Below, one piece after another: positions 16,258 to 23,215 of a DNA stretch of 24,262 bases. The notes below the pieces were generated by a model. The model did no database searches. It saw only the letters and a program-made list of their open reading frames with translations, and had not been told where the DNA came from. The stretch's first letter is position 1. Every line of letters starts with the position of its first letter. A program made the translations under genes and the position numbers. The stretch spans positions 1-24,262 of the forward strand of contig ONPH01000020.1 in NCBI GenBank assembly GCA_900319655.1, written 5' to 3'. This stretch comes from an uncultured Eubacteriales bacterium (GTDB lineage Bacteria > Bacillota > Clostridia > Oscillospirales > Acutalibacteraceae).

Positions 16258-16292
16258 AAAAAAATCACCCCGGAAACATTATTCCCGGGGTG
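16258..16292 (-). terminator. Intrinsic terminator of the HAD gene, overlapping the small ORF's ribosome site
   Basis: On the minus strand CACCCCGG (16285-16292) pairs with CCGGGGTG (16266-16273) across an 11-nt loop, followed by seven T (16258-16264). It begins 7 nt after the HAD stop codon. The 3' arm contains GGGGTGA, the only ribosome site for the downstream small ORF. Confidence 0.82.
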
Positions 16293-16299
16293 AAGCTTA

Positions 16300-17028
16300 T
16301 TATTTAACCGTCAATTTTTTAATCTTAAAAACATCGCCGTCCATAACGGTGTAGGTGCTCCGCAGCTTGCCCTCGATCACAGGCGAAATGCTCTGGTGAA
16401 TGTACAGGCTGTCAATGCCGAAGTCCGCCGCGCCGCCGATGTCCGACTGCCAGTCGTTGCCAATCATAATCGACTCGTGTTTTTTAAGTCCGTAGCGGTC
16501 AAACAGAATTTGATAGTAATTTCTGTCGGGCTTTGAACATTCCTCGTCCGAGCTTATGCAAATTCCGTCAAAATACTCCGTCAGCCCGAGCATATTAAGC
16601 TCGTTTTCGGTGAAACAACGCTGGGCGTTTGAGAGCAGATAAATCTTTTTGCCGTTAGCTTTCAGCGTGTCAAGCAAATCAATAACGCCGTCGTACAGCT
16701 TGATATATTTTGTCGAGAAACAGCGGAAAGCCGAAGCGATAAATTGAATATCGTTCTTACTCGGCTTTACTCCTTTTTGAGTGTAAAGCGCGCGGAAAAC
16801 CTTGTCGAGCTTAATGTCGATAACCTTATATTCGGGATGACGGCGGTGCACCGCCTTTTTCTCCTTGTCAATCAGCCTGCCATACTCCCTTTGAAGCTCG
16901 CGGTAGGTGTAGTGCGCGCCCTTGTAGCCGTAAAGGATAGCAGTTTTTTTCCAAAGCTGAGCGCTCCACTCGTCGGTGTTTATATCAATTAAAGTTCCGT
17001 ATAAATCGAAAATGTAATTCTTGTACAT
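16300..17028 (-). CDS. HAD-superfamily hydrolase (phosphatase-like)
   Basis: This 242-residue HAD subfamily I protein has motif I FDLYGTLID with nucleophile Asp8. The position of the second Asp is Tyr10, as in haloacid-dehalogenase/YjjG-like members, so the phosphatase activity usual for this group is plausible but not certain. Motif II is in YLLSNAQR, and motif IV GNDWQSDIGGAADFGI is complete. A helical cap lies between motifs I and II. The substrate is unknown; nucleotide or sugar phosphates are typical. The start is the ATG at 17026-17028 after GGGAGA; an upstream GTG at 17040 has no spaced ribosome site. It diverges from nth and ends at its own terminator. Confidence 0.88.
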   Translation of the reverse strand: MYKNYIFDLYGTLIDINTDEWSAQLWKKTAILYGYKGAHYTYRELQREYGRLIDKEKKAVHRRHPEYKVIDIKLDKVFRALYTQKGVKPSKNDIQFIASAFRCFSTKYIKLYDGVIDLLDTLKANGKKIYLLSNAQRCFTENELNMLGLTEYFDGICISSDEECSKPDRNYYQILFDRYGLKKHESIMIGNDWQSDIGGAADFGIDSLYIHQSISPVIEGKLRSTYTVMDGDVFKIKKLTVK

Positions 17029-17052
17029 ACAATCTCCCACTTCCTTTTATTT

Positions 17053-17104
17053 ATTCTAACAATTTTTTTAAGTAATTGCAATAGCCTTCGGAATATGTTA
17101 AACT
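17053..17104. promoter_or_regulatory. Divergent overlapping promoters sharing one TTGCAA -35 (HAD and nth)
   Basis: TTGCAA at 17076-17081 is 17 nt from TAGAAT on the minus strand (17053-17058, towards the HAD gene). It is also 17 nt from TAAACT on the plus strand (17099-17104, towards nth). Both -10 elements are preceded by TGT, an extended -10. The design repeats that of the rsmE/cinA gap. Leaders on both sides would be short, about 15-20 nt. Confidence 0.55.
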
Positions 17105-17124
17105 ATTTGCAAAGGGGCGATATT

Positions 17125-17757
17125 ATGACGAAAAAAGAGATTGCGCTTAACGCGGTCGAGGCTCTCAAGGCGGAGTACCCCGACGCGATATGCTCGCTTA
17201 CATATAATAAACCGCACGAATTGTTAATTGCAACGCGCCTTTCGGCGCAGTGTACCGACGCGAGGGTCAATATGGTCACTCCGGCGCTGTTTGAGCGTTA
17301 CCAAACCATTGACGAGCTTGCCGAAGCCGAGGTTTCGGACGTTGCGGAATACATCAAAAGCTGCGGACTTTACAAGACAAAGTCAAAGGATATTGTGAAT
17401 ATGTGCATAATGCTCCGCGATAATTTCGGCGGAGAAGTGCCCGATAATATCGACGACCTTACAAAGCTCCCGGGCGTGGGCAGAAAAACCGCGAACCTAA
17501 TCTGCGGCGACGTCTACGGCAAGCCTGCCGTGGTGGTTGACACCCACTGTATCCGCATTACGACAAGACTCGGGCTTCACAAGCTGACCGACCAGAAAAA
17601 GATTGAGCTTGAGCTTAAAAAGCTCCTGCCTCCCGAGGAGAGCAACGATTTTTGCCACCGCCTTGTGCTCCACGGGAGAGCCGTCTGCCAAGCGCGAACG
17701 CCTAAGTGCGAAAACTGCTGTATGAATGGTTTTTGCAGAAAAACAGGAGTAAAATAA
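17125..17757 (+). CDS. nth: Endonuclease III, base-excision repair glycosylase/AP lyase
   Basis: Nth removes oxidised pyrimidines and nicks abasic sites. The 210-residue protein has the usual family length. The helix-hairpin-helix LPGVGRKTA (115-123) carries catalytic Lys121, the second catalytic residue is Asp139 in VVDTHCIR, and the [4Fe-4S] ligands are Cys188, 195, 198 and 204 in the classic C-x6-C-x2-C-x5-C spacing. The start is the ATG after AAAGGGGCGA; an ATG at 17095 lies within the promoter region. It is monocistronic, ending at a terminator that abuts copy B of the repeat element. Confidence 0.95.
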   Translation: MTKKEIALNAVEALKAEYPDAICSLTYNKPHELLIATRLSAQCTDARVNMVTPALFERYQTIDELAEAEVSDVAEYIKSCGLYKTKSKDIVNMCIMLRDNFGGEVPDNIDDLTKLPGVGRKTANLICGDVYGKPAVVVDTHCIRITTRLGLHKLTDQKKIELELKKLLPPEESNDFCHRLVLHGRAVCQARTPKCENCCMNGFCRKTGVK

Positions 17758-17770
17758 AAGCGAAAAATCG

Positions 17771-17803
17771 CGCCGTAACAGGATTTTGTTACGGCGTGTT
17801 TTT
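17771..17803 (+). terminator. Intrinsic terminator of nth
   Basis: CGCCGTAACA (17771-17780) pairs with TGTTACGGCG (17787-17796) across a 6-nt loop, followed by TGTTTTT. Confidence 0.9.
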
Positions 17804-17804
17804 A

Positions 17805-17960
17805 TACTAATTCCTGATAGAAAGAAGACTTATATTTGCGAGGATATTTTTCGCAAGACAAGGCGAAGGACGCGGCAAGGCTGGCGCCTTGCAAGGACGA
17901 CAACGCTGTATTGCGGAAAATAGACCGCAAAGATTGTCTGCTTTTTATTGGGTATTAGTA
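17805..17960. mobile_element. MITE-like palindromic element, copy B (inverted relative to copy A)
   Basis: Plus-strand sequence here matches the reverse complement of 11791-11937 almost throughout. Differences are about five substitutions, one missing T and a 10-nt insertion (GATAGAAAGA) near the left end. The ends are TACTAATTCCT and GGTATTAGTA. It fills the space between the nth terminator and the spoVAE stop codon, and the next bases TTA (17961-17963) are the reverse of the spoVAE TAA stop. It accounts for most of the nth-spoVAE gap. Confidence 0.7.
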
Positions 17961-18317
17961 TTAGTTTTTATCCTTAGATTTTCCCACAAACGCCGCAATC
18001 AGGCTGAAAAATATCGCCGCGCCGATACCTGCCGCGGAGCTTTTCAAAGCACCTGTCAAAATTCCGAGAGCGCCGTCATCTTTAAGCGCGTCCCTCATTC
18101 CACCTGCCATCAGGTTGCCAAAGCCGCTTATCGGCACAGCCGCGCCTTCTCCGGCAAAGTCGATTAGCGGCTGGTACAGCCCAAGCGCTCCGAGAACAAC
18201 TCCGGCGACCACAAACGCTGTCAAAATCCTCGCAGGAGTAAGGTTTGTTTTGTCAATCAAAATCTGACCTATTACGCAAATCAGACCGCCGATTAAAAAC
18301 GCCCAAACAAATTGCAT
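17961..18317 (-). CDS. spoVAE: Stage V sporulation protein AE
   Basis: SpoVAE is part of the SpoVA membrane channel that moves dipicolinic acid into the forespore and out at germination. The 118-residue protein has the family pattern GGLICVIGQILIDKTNLTPARIL, GALGLYQPLIDFAGEGAAVP and ISGFGNLMAGG, and ends in a hydrophobic helix (IGAAIFFSLIAAFVG). The start ATG follows GGGGTGAT. spoVAE normally sits with spoVAC and spoVAD; here it is alone, between the repeat and the divergent ABC operon. A forespore sigma-G or sigma-F promoter was not recognised upstream. Its stop codon coincides with the outer edge of repeat copy B. Confidence 0.88.
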   Translation of the reverse strand: MQFVWAFLIGGLICVIGQILIDKTNLTPARILTAFVVAGVVLGALGLYQPLIDFAGEGAAVPISGFGNLMAGGMRDALKDDGALGILTGALKSSAAGIGAAIFFSLIAAFVGKSKDKN

Positions 18318-18393
18318 TTAATCACCCCGTTTTTAATTTTAATCTGCCCGACAAGGGAATAATTATCCGCTTTTGTGATAAAAAAATGAAAAA

Positions 18394-18433
18394 TTACAAA
18401 ATTCTCTATCCAAAAATATAATTTTGTGATAAT
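18394..18433 (+). promoter_or_regulatory. Possible promoter region of the Gld-like ABC operon
   Basis: The region is very A/T-rich. TATAAT at 18417-18422 has a weak TTACAA 17 nt upstream (18394-18399), and TGTGATAAT at 18425-18433 could act as an extended -10. The exact promoter cannot be decided by eye. The 157-nt gap 18318-18474 holds nothing else recognised. Confidence 0.35.
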
Positions 18434-18474
18434 ATTAATATGGTCTAAAATAGGATTTTTAAGGAGTGAAGCAC

Positions 18475-19425
18475 ATGATTGAGGTCAAAAACCTTACAAA
18501 GCGGTACGGCGACCTAAAGGCGGTCGACGATATCAGCTTCAGCGTTGATTCCGGAGAGGTCTTGGGCTTTCTCGGCCCGAACGGCGCCGGAAAATCGACA
18601 ACCATGAACATTATCACCGGCTATATTTCCTCAACCTCGGGAACCGTCACGGTCGACGGAAGCGAGATTTTGGAGGAGCCGAAAAAGACAAAGGCAAAAA
18701 TCGGCTACCTGCCCGAAATTCCGCCGCTCTACCCCGATATGACGGTGAGAAAATACCTTGAGTTTATGTTTGACTTAAAAAAGGTAAAGCTCCCCAAAAA
18801 GGAGCACGTCGACGAGGTTATGCGCCTTGTAGGTCTGTCGGACATGGGCGGAAGAATTATCAAAAATCTGTCAAAGGGCTACCGCCAGCGCGTAGGCTTT
18901 GCCCAGGCGCTTATCGGCAATCCGCCGGTGCTTATTCTGGACGAGCCCACCGTCGGACTCGACCCCAAGCAGATTATTGAGTTCAGAAAGTTAATCAGAA
19001 GTCTCGGCAAAAAGCACACGGTTATTTTTTCATCCCACGTGCTTTCCGAGGTTTCGGCTACCTGCGACAGGGTAATCGTAATTTCAAACGGCAAGATTGT
19101 CGCTGACGGCAAGACCGACGAGCTCTCGCAGTCGCTTTCGGGCAAGAAAAAGCTTCTGCTCACCGTCGCGAGCGAATCGTCGGCAGTTGTGGACGAGCTT
19201 AAGAAAATCCCCGGCGTTACCAAGGTTGAAAAGGTACGAAGCTTTGCCGGCGGACTTATAAAGTACAGCGTGTCCTACTCCAAGGACGAGGACATCCGCA
19301 AGGATGTTTTCAGCGCGATGGTACGCCTCGACGCTCCGATTATGGAGATGCAGTCGGGCGACGAAACGCTCGAGGATATGTTCCTTAAGCTTACACAGGA
19401 TTCTGACAGAGGAGGTAACGCGTAA
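18475..19425 (+). CDS. ABC transporter ATP-binding protein, GldA-like
   Basis: This 316-residue ABC ATPase has Walker A GPNGAGKST (~34-42), the signature LSKGYRQR (~132-139), Walker B LILDEP (153-158), a D-loop GLDP and the H-loop His188. The C-terminal ~100 residues are the extra regulatory part typical of ABC-2 type ATPases such as GldA, CcmA and NatA. It powers the membrane protein encoded next, with which it overlaps by one base (TAATG). The start is the ATG 8 nt after AAGGAG; a GTG at 18466 overlaps the ribosome site. The transported substrate is unknown, and gliding motility is not expected in this lineage. Confidence 0.93.
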   Translation: MIEVKNLTKRYGDLKAVDDISFSVDSGEVLGFLGPNGAGKSTTMNIITGYISSTSGTVTVDGSEILEEPKKTKAKIGYLPEIPPLYPDMTVRKYLEFMFDLKKVKLPKKEHVDEVMRLVGLSDMGGRIIKNLSKGYRQRVGFAQALIGNPPVLILDEPTVGLDPKQIIEFRKLIRSLGKKHTVIFSSHVLSEVSATCDRVIVISNGKIVADGKTDELSQSLSGKKKLLLTVASESSAVVDELKKIPGVTKVEKVRSFAGGLIKYSVSYSKDEDIRKDVFSAMVRLDAPIMEMQSGDETLEDMFLKLTQDSDRGGNA

Positions 19426-20129
19426 TGGGTGCAATATTAAAGCGCGAGCTCGGCGCGTATTTCAGCTCGGCAACCGCGTATGTTGTAATGGCGGTTTACT
19501 TCTTCTTCTCGGGCTTGTTCTTCAACTTTTACTGCATATCGGCAAACTCGTCAAGCCTGTCGTATGTATACGGAAATATGTTCTACATAATTCTGTTCTT
19601 AATCCCGATTATCACAATGAAAACCTTTGCCGAGGAGAAAAAGCAAAAGTCCGACCAGGCATTGCTGACCGCTCCTACAAGCCTGACAGAGATTGTGCTC
19701 GGCAAGTTTTTAGGCGCGTTTTGCCTTTACGCAATCTGCTGCTGCATTTTCCTTGTGTACGCGGTTGTAATCTCATTCTTCGCGTCACCCGAATGGTCGG
19801 TAATTCTCTGCACCTTTATCGGAATTCTGCTTCTGGGCGGCTCGCTGATTGCGATAAATGTGTTTATTTCGGTTATGACCGAGAGTATGGTAGTTGCCGC
19901 GGTAATCGGTATGGGCGTAGGCCTTGTAATCAGTATGACAAACTATCTTATCAGCCTCATTCAGGTTGACTGGATTAAAAATATTCTGAACAAAATCAAC
20001 TTCCTGAGCTACTATGAAAACTTTACCTACGGCATACTCAGCATAGTTGACGTTGTGTTCTTTTTGAGCGTGACCGCGCTGTTCTTGTTCTTTACGGTGC
20101 GCGTGCTTGAAAAAAGACGCTGGAGCTAA
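19425..20129 (+). CDS. ABC-2 type permease, GldF-like
   Basis: The 234-residue membrane protein starts with MGAILKRELGAYFSSATAYV, the amphipathic entry seen in GldF-like permeases. It has about six TM helices, a conserved MKTFAEEKKQKSDQALLTAPT loop after the second helix, and a C-terminal helix ending in KRRWS. It forms the membrane channel of the exporter with the preceding ATPase, overlapping that gene's stop by one base. The downstream GldG-like gene begins 12 nt later after AAGGAGG. Confidence 0.9.
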   Translation: MGAILKRELGAYFSSATAYVVMAVYFFFSGLFFNFYCISANSSSLSYVYGNMFYIILFLIPIITMKTFAEEKKQKSDQALLTAPTSLTEIVLGKFLGAFCLYAICCCIFLVYAVVISFFASPEWSVILCTFIGILLLGGSLIAINVFISVMTESMVVAAVIGMGVGLVISMTNYLISLIQVDWIKNILNKINFLSYYENFTYGILSIVDVVFFLSVTALFLFFTVRVLEKRRWS

Positions 20130-20141
20130 GGAGGTCGCGAA

Positions 20142-21635
20142 ATGGATAAAAATACTAAATCAACCGAAAAACGCGGCCTTAAGGCATTCCTTAAATCGCG
20201 CAAGGCGCGCTACGGCGCGGTTGCGACAGGCATAGTGCTCGGTACGGTCGCGATTGTAATTGTAATTAATATCATTGTAGGTCTGCTTGTAGAGCGCTTT
20301 CCGAATTTGAAACTCGACTTAACCTCAAACAGCGCCTACGCGCTTAACGAGGATACCGTCGACTATATGTCGCACCTTGACAAGGACGTAACCGTTTACA
20401 TTCTCTCGACCGAGGACGGCTTTATCAAAAACGGCGAGTACTTTGTTCAGGCGAAAAACCTGCTCGAAAAAATCGAGAGCAGCTCAAACGGCAAGTTGAA
20501 GGTGGAGTATGTCGACACCGCCTCTAACCCGTCGTTCACTCAAAAATATACAAACGTTGACTGGACGTCGAGCAAGAACGTCGCGCTTGTTGTGTGCGGC
20601 GAACAGTATAAGGCGCTCACCCTTGAGGATTGCTTTGAGTACGACGAGCAATCCTACTCAACCTACGGCTACTATAACTTTACCGGAACAAAGATAGAGC
20701 AGGCGGTTATTACCGCGGTGCTCAACGTTACGACCGAAAACAAAATCATCGTAGACGTTCTCAAGGGCAACCAGGAGGCGGACTACTCCGCAATCACAAC
20801 CCTGCTCAACAACAACGCTTATCAGGTTAACGAGATTACTCTTTTGACTGCGGACATCGACAAGGACGCGCAGTTTGTTGTACTTTACGCTCCGTCGGTC
20901 GACCTCGACGACACGGCGATTAAAAAGCTATCCGACTGGCTTGAAAACGGCGGAAAGTACGGCAAAAACCTGCTCTACGTTCCGAGCTCGCAGAACACAA
21001 ATACCCCGAACCTCAACGCTTTCTTAGAGGAGTGGAAGCTCCAGCTCAGCGACGGCTATGTGTTTGAAACCAGCCAGAATCATTTGCTCAACGGCGTGTC
21101 GGAGTTCGCGTTTATCACCGACTACACCGAATATTACAAGGATAAGCTCAAAAATCCCGACGTTCCCGTTGTCACCCTGCAGTCGCGCGGAATTACCGTG
21201 ACAGACGAAGCCACGGCTCATTCGCTGCTCAACACAACCGACAAGGCAGGCATTATGCCGTACAATCCGCCCGAGGACTGGAAGTACAGCGACGCGGTTA
21301 CCGGCAAGACGATTTCGGTAGCCGCGGAGAGTATTAAGAGCGGAAACGACGCCGAGTCAAGGGTAATAGTTTTCGGCTCGGATAAATTATTCAGCCAGCA
21401 GTTCCTGTCAATCAACAGCTTCAACAACTCCGCATTCCTCGTAAATATCTTCAACACCGTCGGCAAGAAGAGCGACGACAGCGTAACAATCGAGAGCAAG
21501 TCGCTTAACAACACCGAGCTCGGCGTTACCGACGCAGGAACAGCCGCGGTTATGTTCGTGGTATTTGTAATTGTAATTCCTGTCGTAATTCTTGTAATCG
21601 GACTTGTAACATGGCTGCGCAGGAGGAATAAATAA
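20142..21635 (+). CDS. GldG-like auxiliary protein of ABC system
   Basis: This 497-residue protein has a basic N-terminus and a TM helix (~24-51, ATGIVLGTVAIVIVINIIVG). A large extracytoplasmic part starts with LDLTSNSAYALNEDTVDYM, typical of the ABC-transporter auxiliary/GldG family, and a C-terminal TM helix (~471-493) ends in RRRNK. It likely forms an extracytoplasmic substrate-handling part of the exporter. The ribosome site AAGGAGG is strong. Its stop overlaps the following ATG as TAATG, so all four genes of the cluster are tightly coupled. Confidence 0.88.
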   Translation: MDKNTKSTEKRGLKAFLKSRKARYGAVATGIVLGTVAIVIVINIIVGLLVERFPNLKLDLTSNSAYALNEDTVDYMSHLDKDVTVYILSTEDGFIKNGEYFVQAKNLLEKIESSSNGKLKVEYVDTASNPSFTQKYTNVDWTSSKNVALVVCGEQYKALTLEDCFEYDEQSYSTYGYYNFTGTKIEQAVITAVLNVTTENKIIVDVLKGNQEADYSAITTLLNNNAYQVNEITLLTADIDKDAQFVVLYAPSVDLDDTAIKKLSDWLENGGKYGKNLLYVPSSQNTNTPNLNAFLEEWKLQLSDGYVFETSQNHLLNGVSEFAFITDYTEYYKDKLKNPDVPVVTLQSRGITVTDEATAHSLLNTTDKAGIMPYNPPEDWKYSDAVTGKTISVAAESIKSGNDAESRVIVFGSDKLFSQQFLSINSFNNSAFLVNIFNTVGKKSDDSVTIESKSLNNTELGVTDAGTAAVMFVVFVIVIPVVILVIGLVTWLRRRNK

Positions 21636-23147
21636 TGAAAAACAAAAAGGTACTTTTTGCTGTAATTGCCGCGGCGGTTGTGCTTGTCGGAATAATGCTT
21701 CTGCTGATTTTTCTGCCAAAGGGCGAAAAAAAGGACGAGGAAGCCGCAAGCGTTGACGAGGCTCAAATTTCGGTATCGACCGACTCAAAGGGTTATCACC
21801 AGGCAGCCGTTCAAAGAAACAGCAGCGGCGAGGTCGAGCAAAACGGCAGCGGAAAGCTCATTGAATACTACCCTGCCCAGATAAGCCAAATCCACCTCGA
21901 AAATAAAAAGGGCACGGTTGACGTTTTGTCAAATACCCCCGAAGGTCAGGCGACGGTCTACACCGTTAAGGGTTACGAAAAGTTTAATCTTCAGGGCGGA
22001 ATCCCCGACCAAATCGCCTCGGCAGCGGCTGCGGTATCGTTCTCGCAGGTTGCAGGCAAGGACGACGGCAAAAACTCAGCCGACTACGGCTTTGATGCTC
22101 CCAGAGCGGTTGCGACCGTAACCTATATCGACAATACCAAGGCGGTAATCACCGTCGGCAACAACGCTCCGCAGGAGGCAGGAACTTACGTGAAATTCGG
22201 TGACGGCGAGGACATTTACCTTGCGGACGAGGAAACAATGGCGGCGTTTGATTTCGGACTGACCGACCTTATCAGCCTTACCATCAACGACGCGGCTTCC
22301 GACACCGAAACCAGCCAGCCCAAGTCGGTTGAAATTAACGGAGCAAACTTCTCCGACCGAGACAATCGAGCTTGTTCCGAACAATTCCGAAAAGGTCAGC
22401 GCTTCATATAAGATGACCGCTCCAATCGAGTGCTATGCAAACGAAAAGGAATCGAGCCTTATCACCGGTGGAATCCGCGGACTTTTCGCAGACAGCGTTG
22501 TGTATGTTAACCCATCTGAGGAACAGCTTTCTTCCGCAGGACTTTCCGAGCCCTACGCGCACGTAAAGGCGACGTATTCCGACGCGACGGTTGAGCTGCT
22601 CGCTTCAAAGCCCAACAGTGAAGGAACGGTTAATCTTATGGTCAGCGGCGGAAACGTTGTGTACACAATCAAGGCGGAAAAGGTATCGTGGGTTAATACC
22701 TCGTACGAAAAGCTTATCAGCGAGTATGCGCTCAACCCGAAGATGACCGCGCTTTCGAATATGACAGTCACCTACGGCGGCAAGGAATACAGCTTTGATT
22801 TAAGCTCAAAAACCGTCCTTACCACCGACGACCAGGGCTCTGAAACCGAGTCCACAACCACCGTCGTTTACTACAACGGAAACGAAATTCAGACCGAGAA
22901 ATTCTCACCCCTCTTTGACGACGCAGGACTAATCGAGCTTGCCGACGCAAAGACCGAGACTCCCTCGGGAAGCCCCGAAATGAAAATCACCTACACCTAT
23001 TCCGACGACAACTCCACCGATACTTTGGAGTTTTATCCCTCGGCGGACAGCAGGTATCTCGCGGTGCTCAACGGCAGGGCAGAGGGACACTCGCGTAAGT
23101 CTGACGTTACCAGAGTTGTAGGCGCGTTAAACGACATTCTCAATTAG
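21635..23147 (+). pseudogene. DUF4340-like lipid-anchored or membrane-anchored protein, frameshifted
   Basis: The first frame encodes an N-terminal TM anchor (KVLFAVIAAAVVLVGIMLLLI) and an extracytoplasmic domain up to about residue 238 (SVEINGANFS), then runs into a stop at 22409-22411. The same protein continues in the +1 frame from about 22350 (PTETIELVPNN) to the TAG at 23145-23147. Removing one base near 22350-22356 restores one ~504-residue protein. The second frame has no ribosome site or normal start of its own. A DUF4340 protein is the expected fourth member after GldA/GldF/GldG-like genes. No slippery motif is seen, so this is either a true indel or a sequence error. Confidence 0.8.
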
Positions 23148-23150
23148 ACT

Positions 23151-23178
23151 TGAATATATAAAAATTATATAGTATACT
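23151..23178 (+). promoter_or_regulatory. Predicted promoter of leuC
   Basis: TTGAAT (23151-23156), 16-nt spacer, TATACT (23173-23178), starting 4 nt after the preceding stop codon. The leader is about 30 nt, too short for a T-box or leader-peptide attenuator. Confidence 0.55.
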
Positions 23179-23215
23179 GAAAGACGTACAATTTATAAAA
23201 CAGGAGTGATAGACT

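Noticed and set aside
18318..18400. Sigma-G/sigma-F promoter before spoVAE
   Set aside because: No convincing forespore -35/-10 pair could be placed; only A/T-rich sequence is seen.
22340..22360. Programmed ribosomal frameshift in the DUF4340-like gene
   Set aside because: No slippery heptamer, rare-codon/stop pair or downstream structure is visible; an indel is simpler.
22329..23147. Second DUF4340-region frame as an independent gene
   Set aside because: It would need a TTG start with no ribosome site, and its sequence continues the preceding protein in register after a one-base change.
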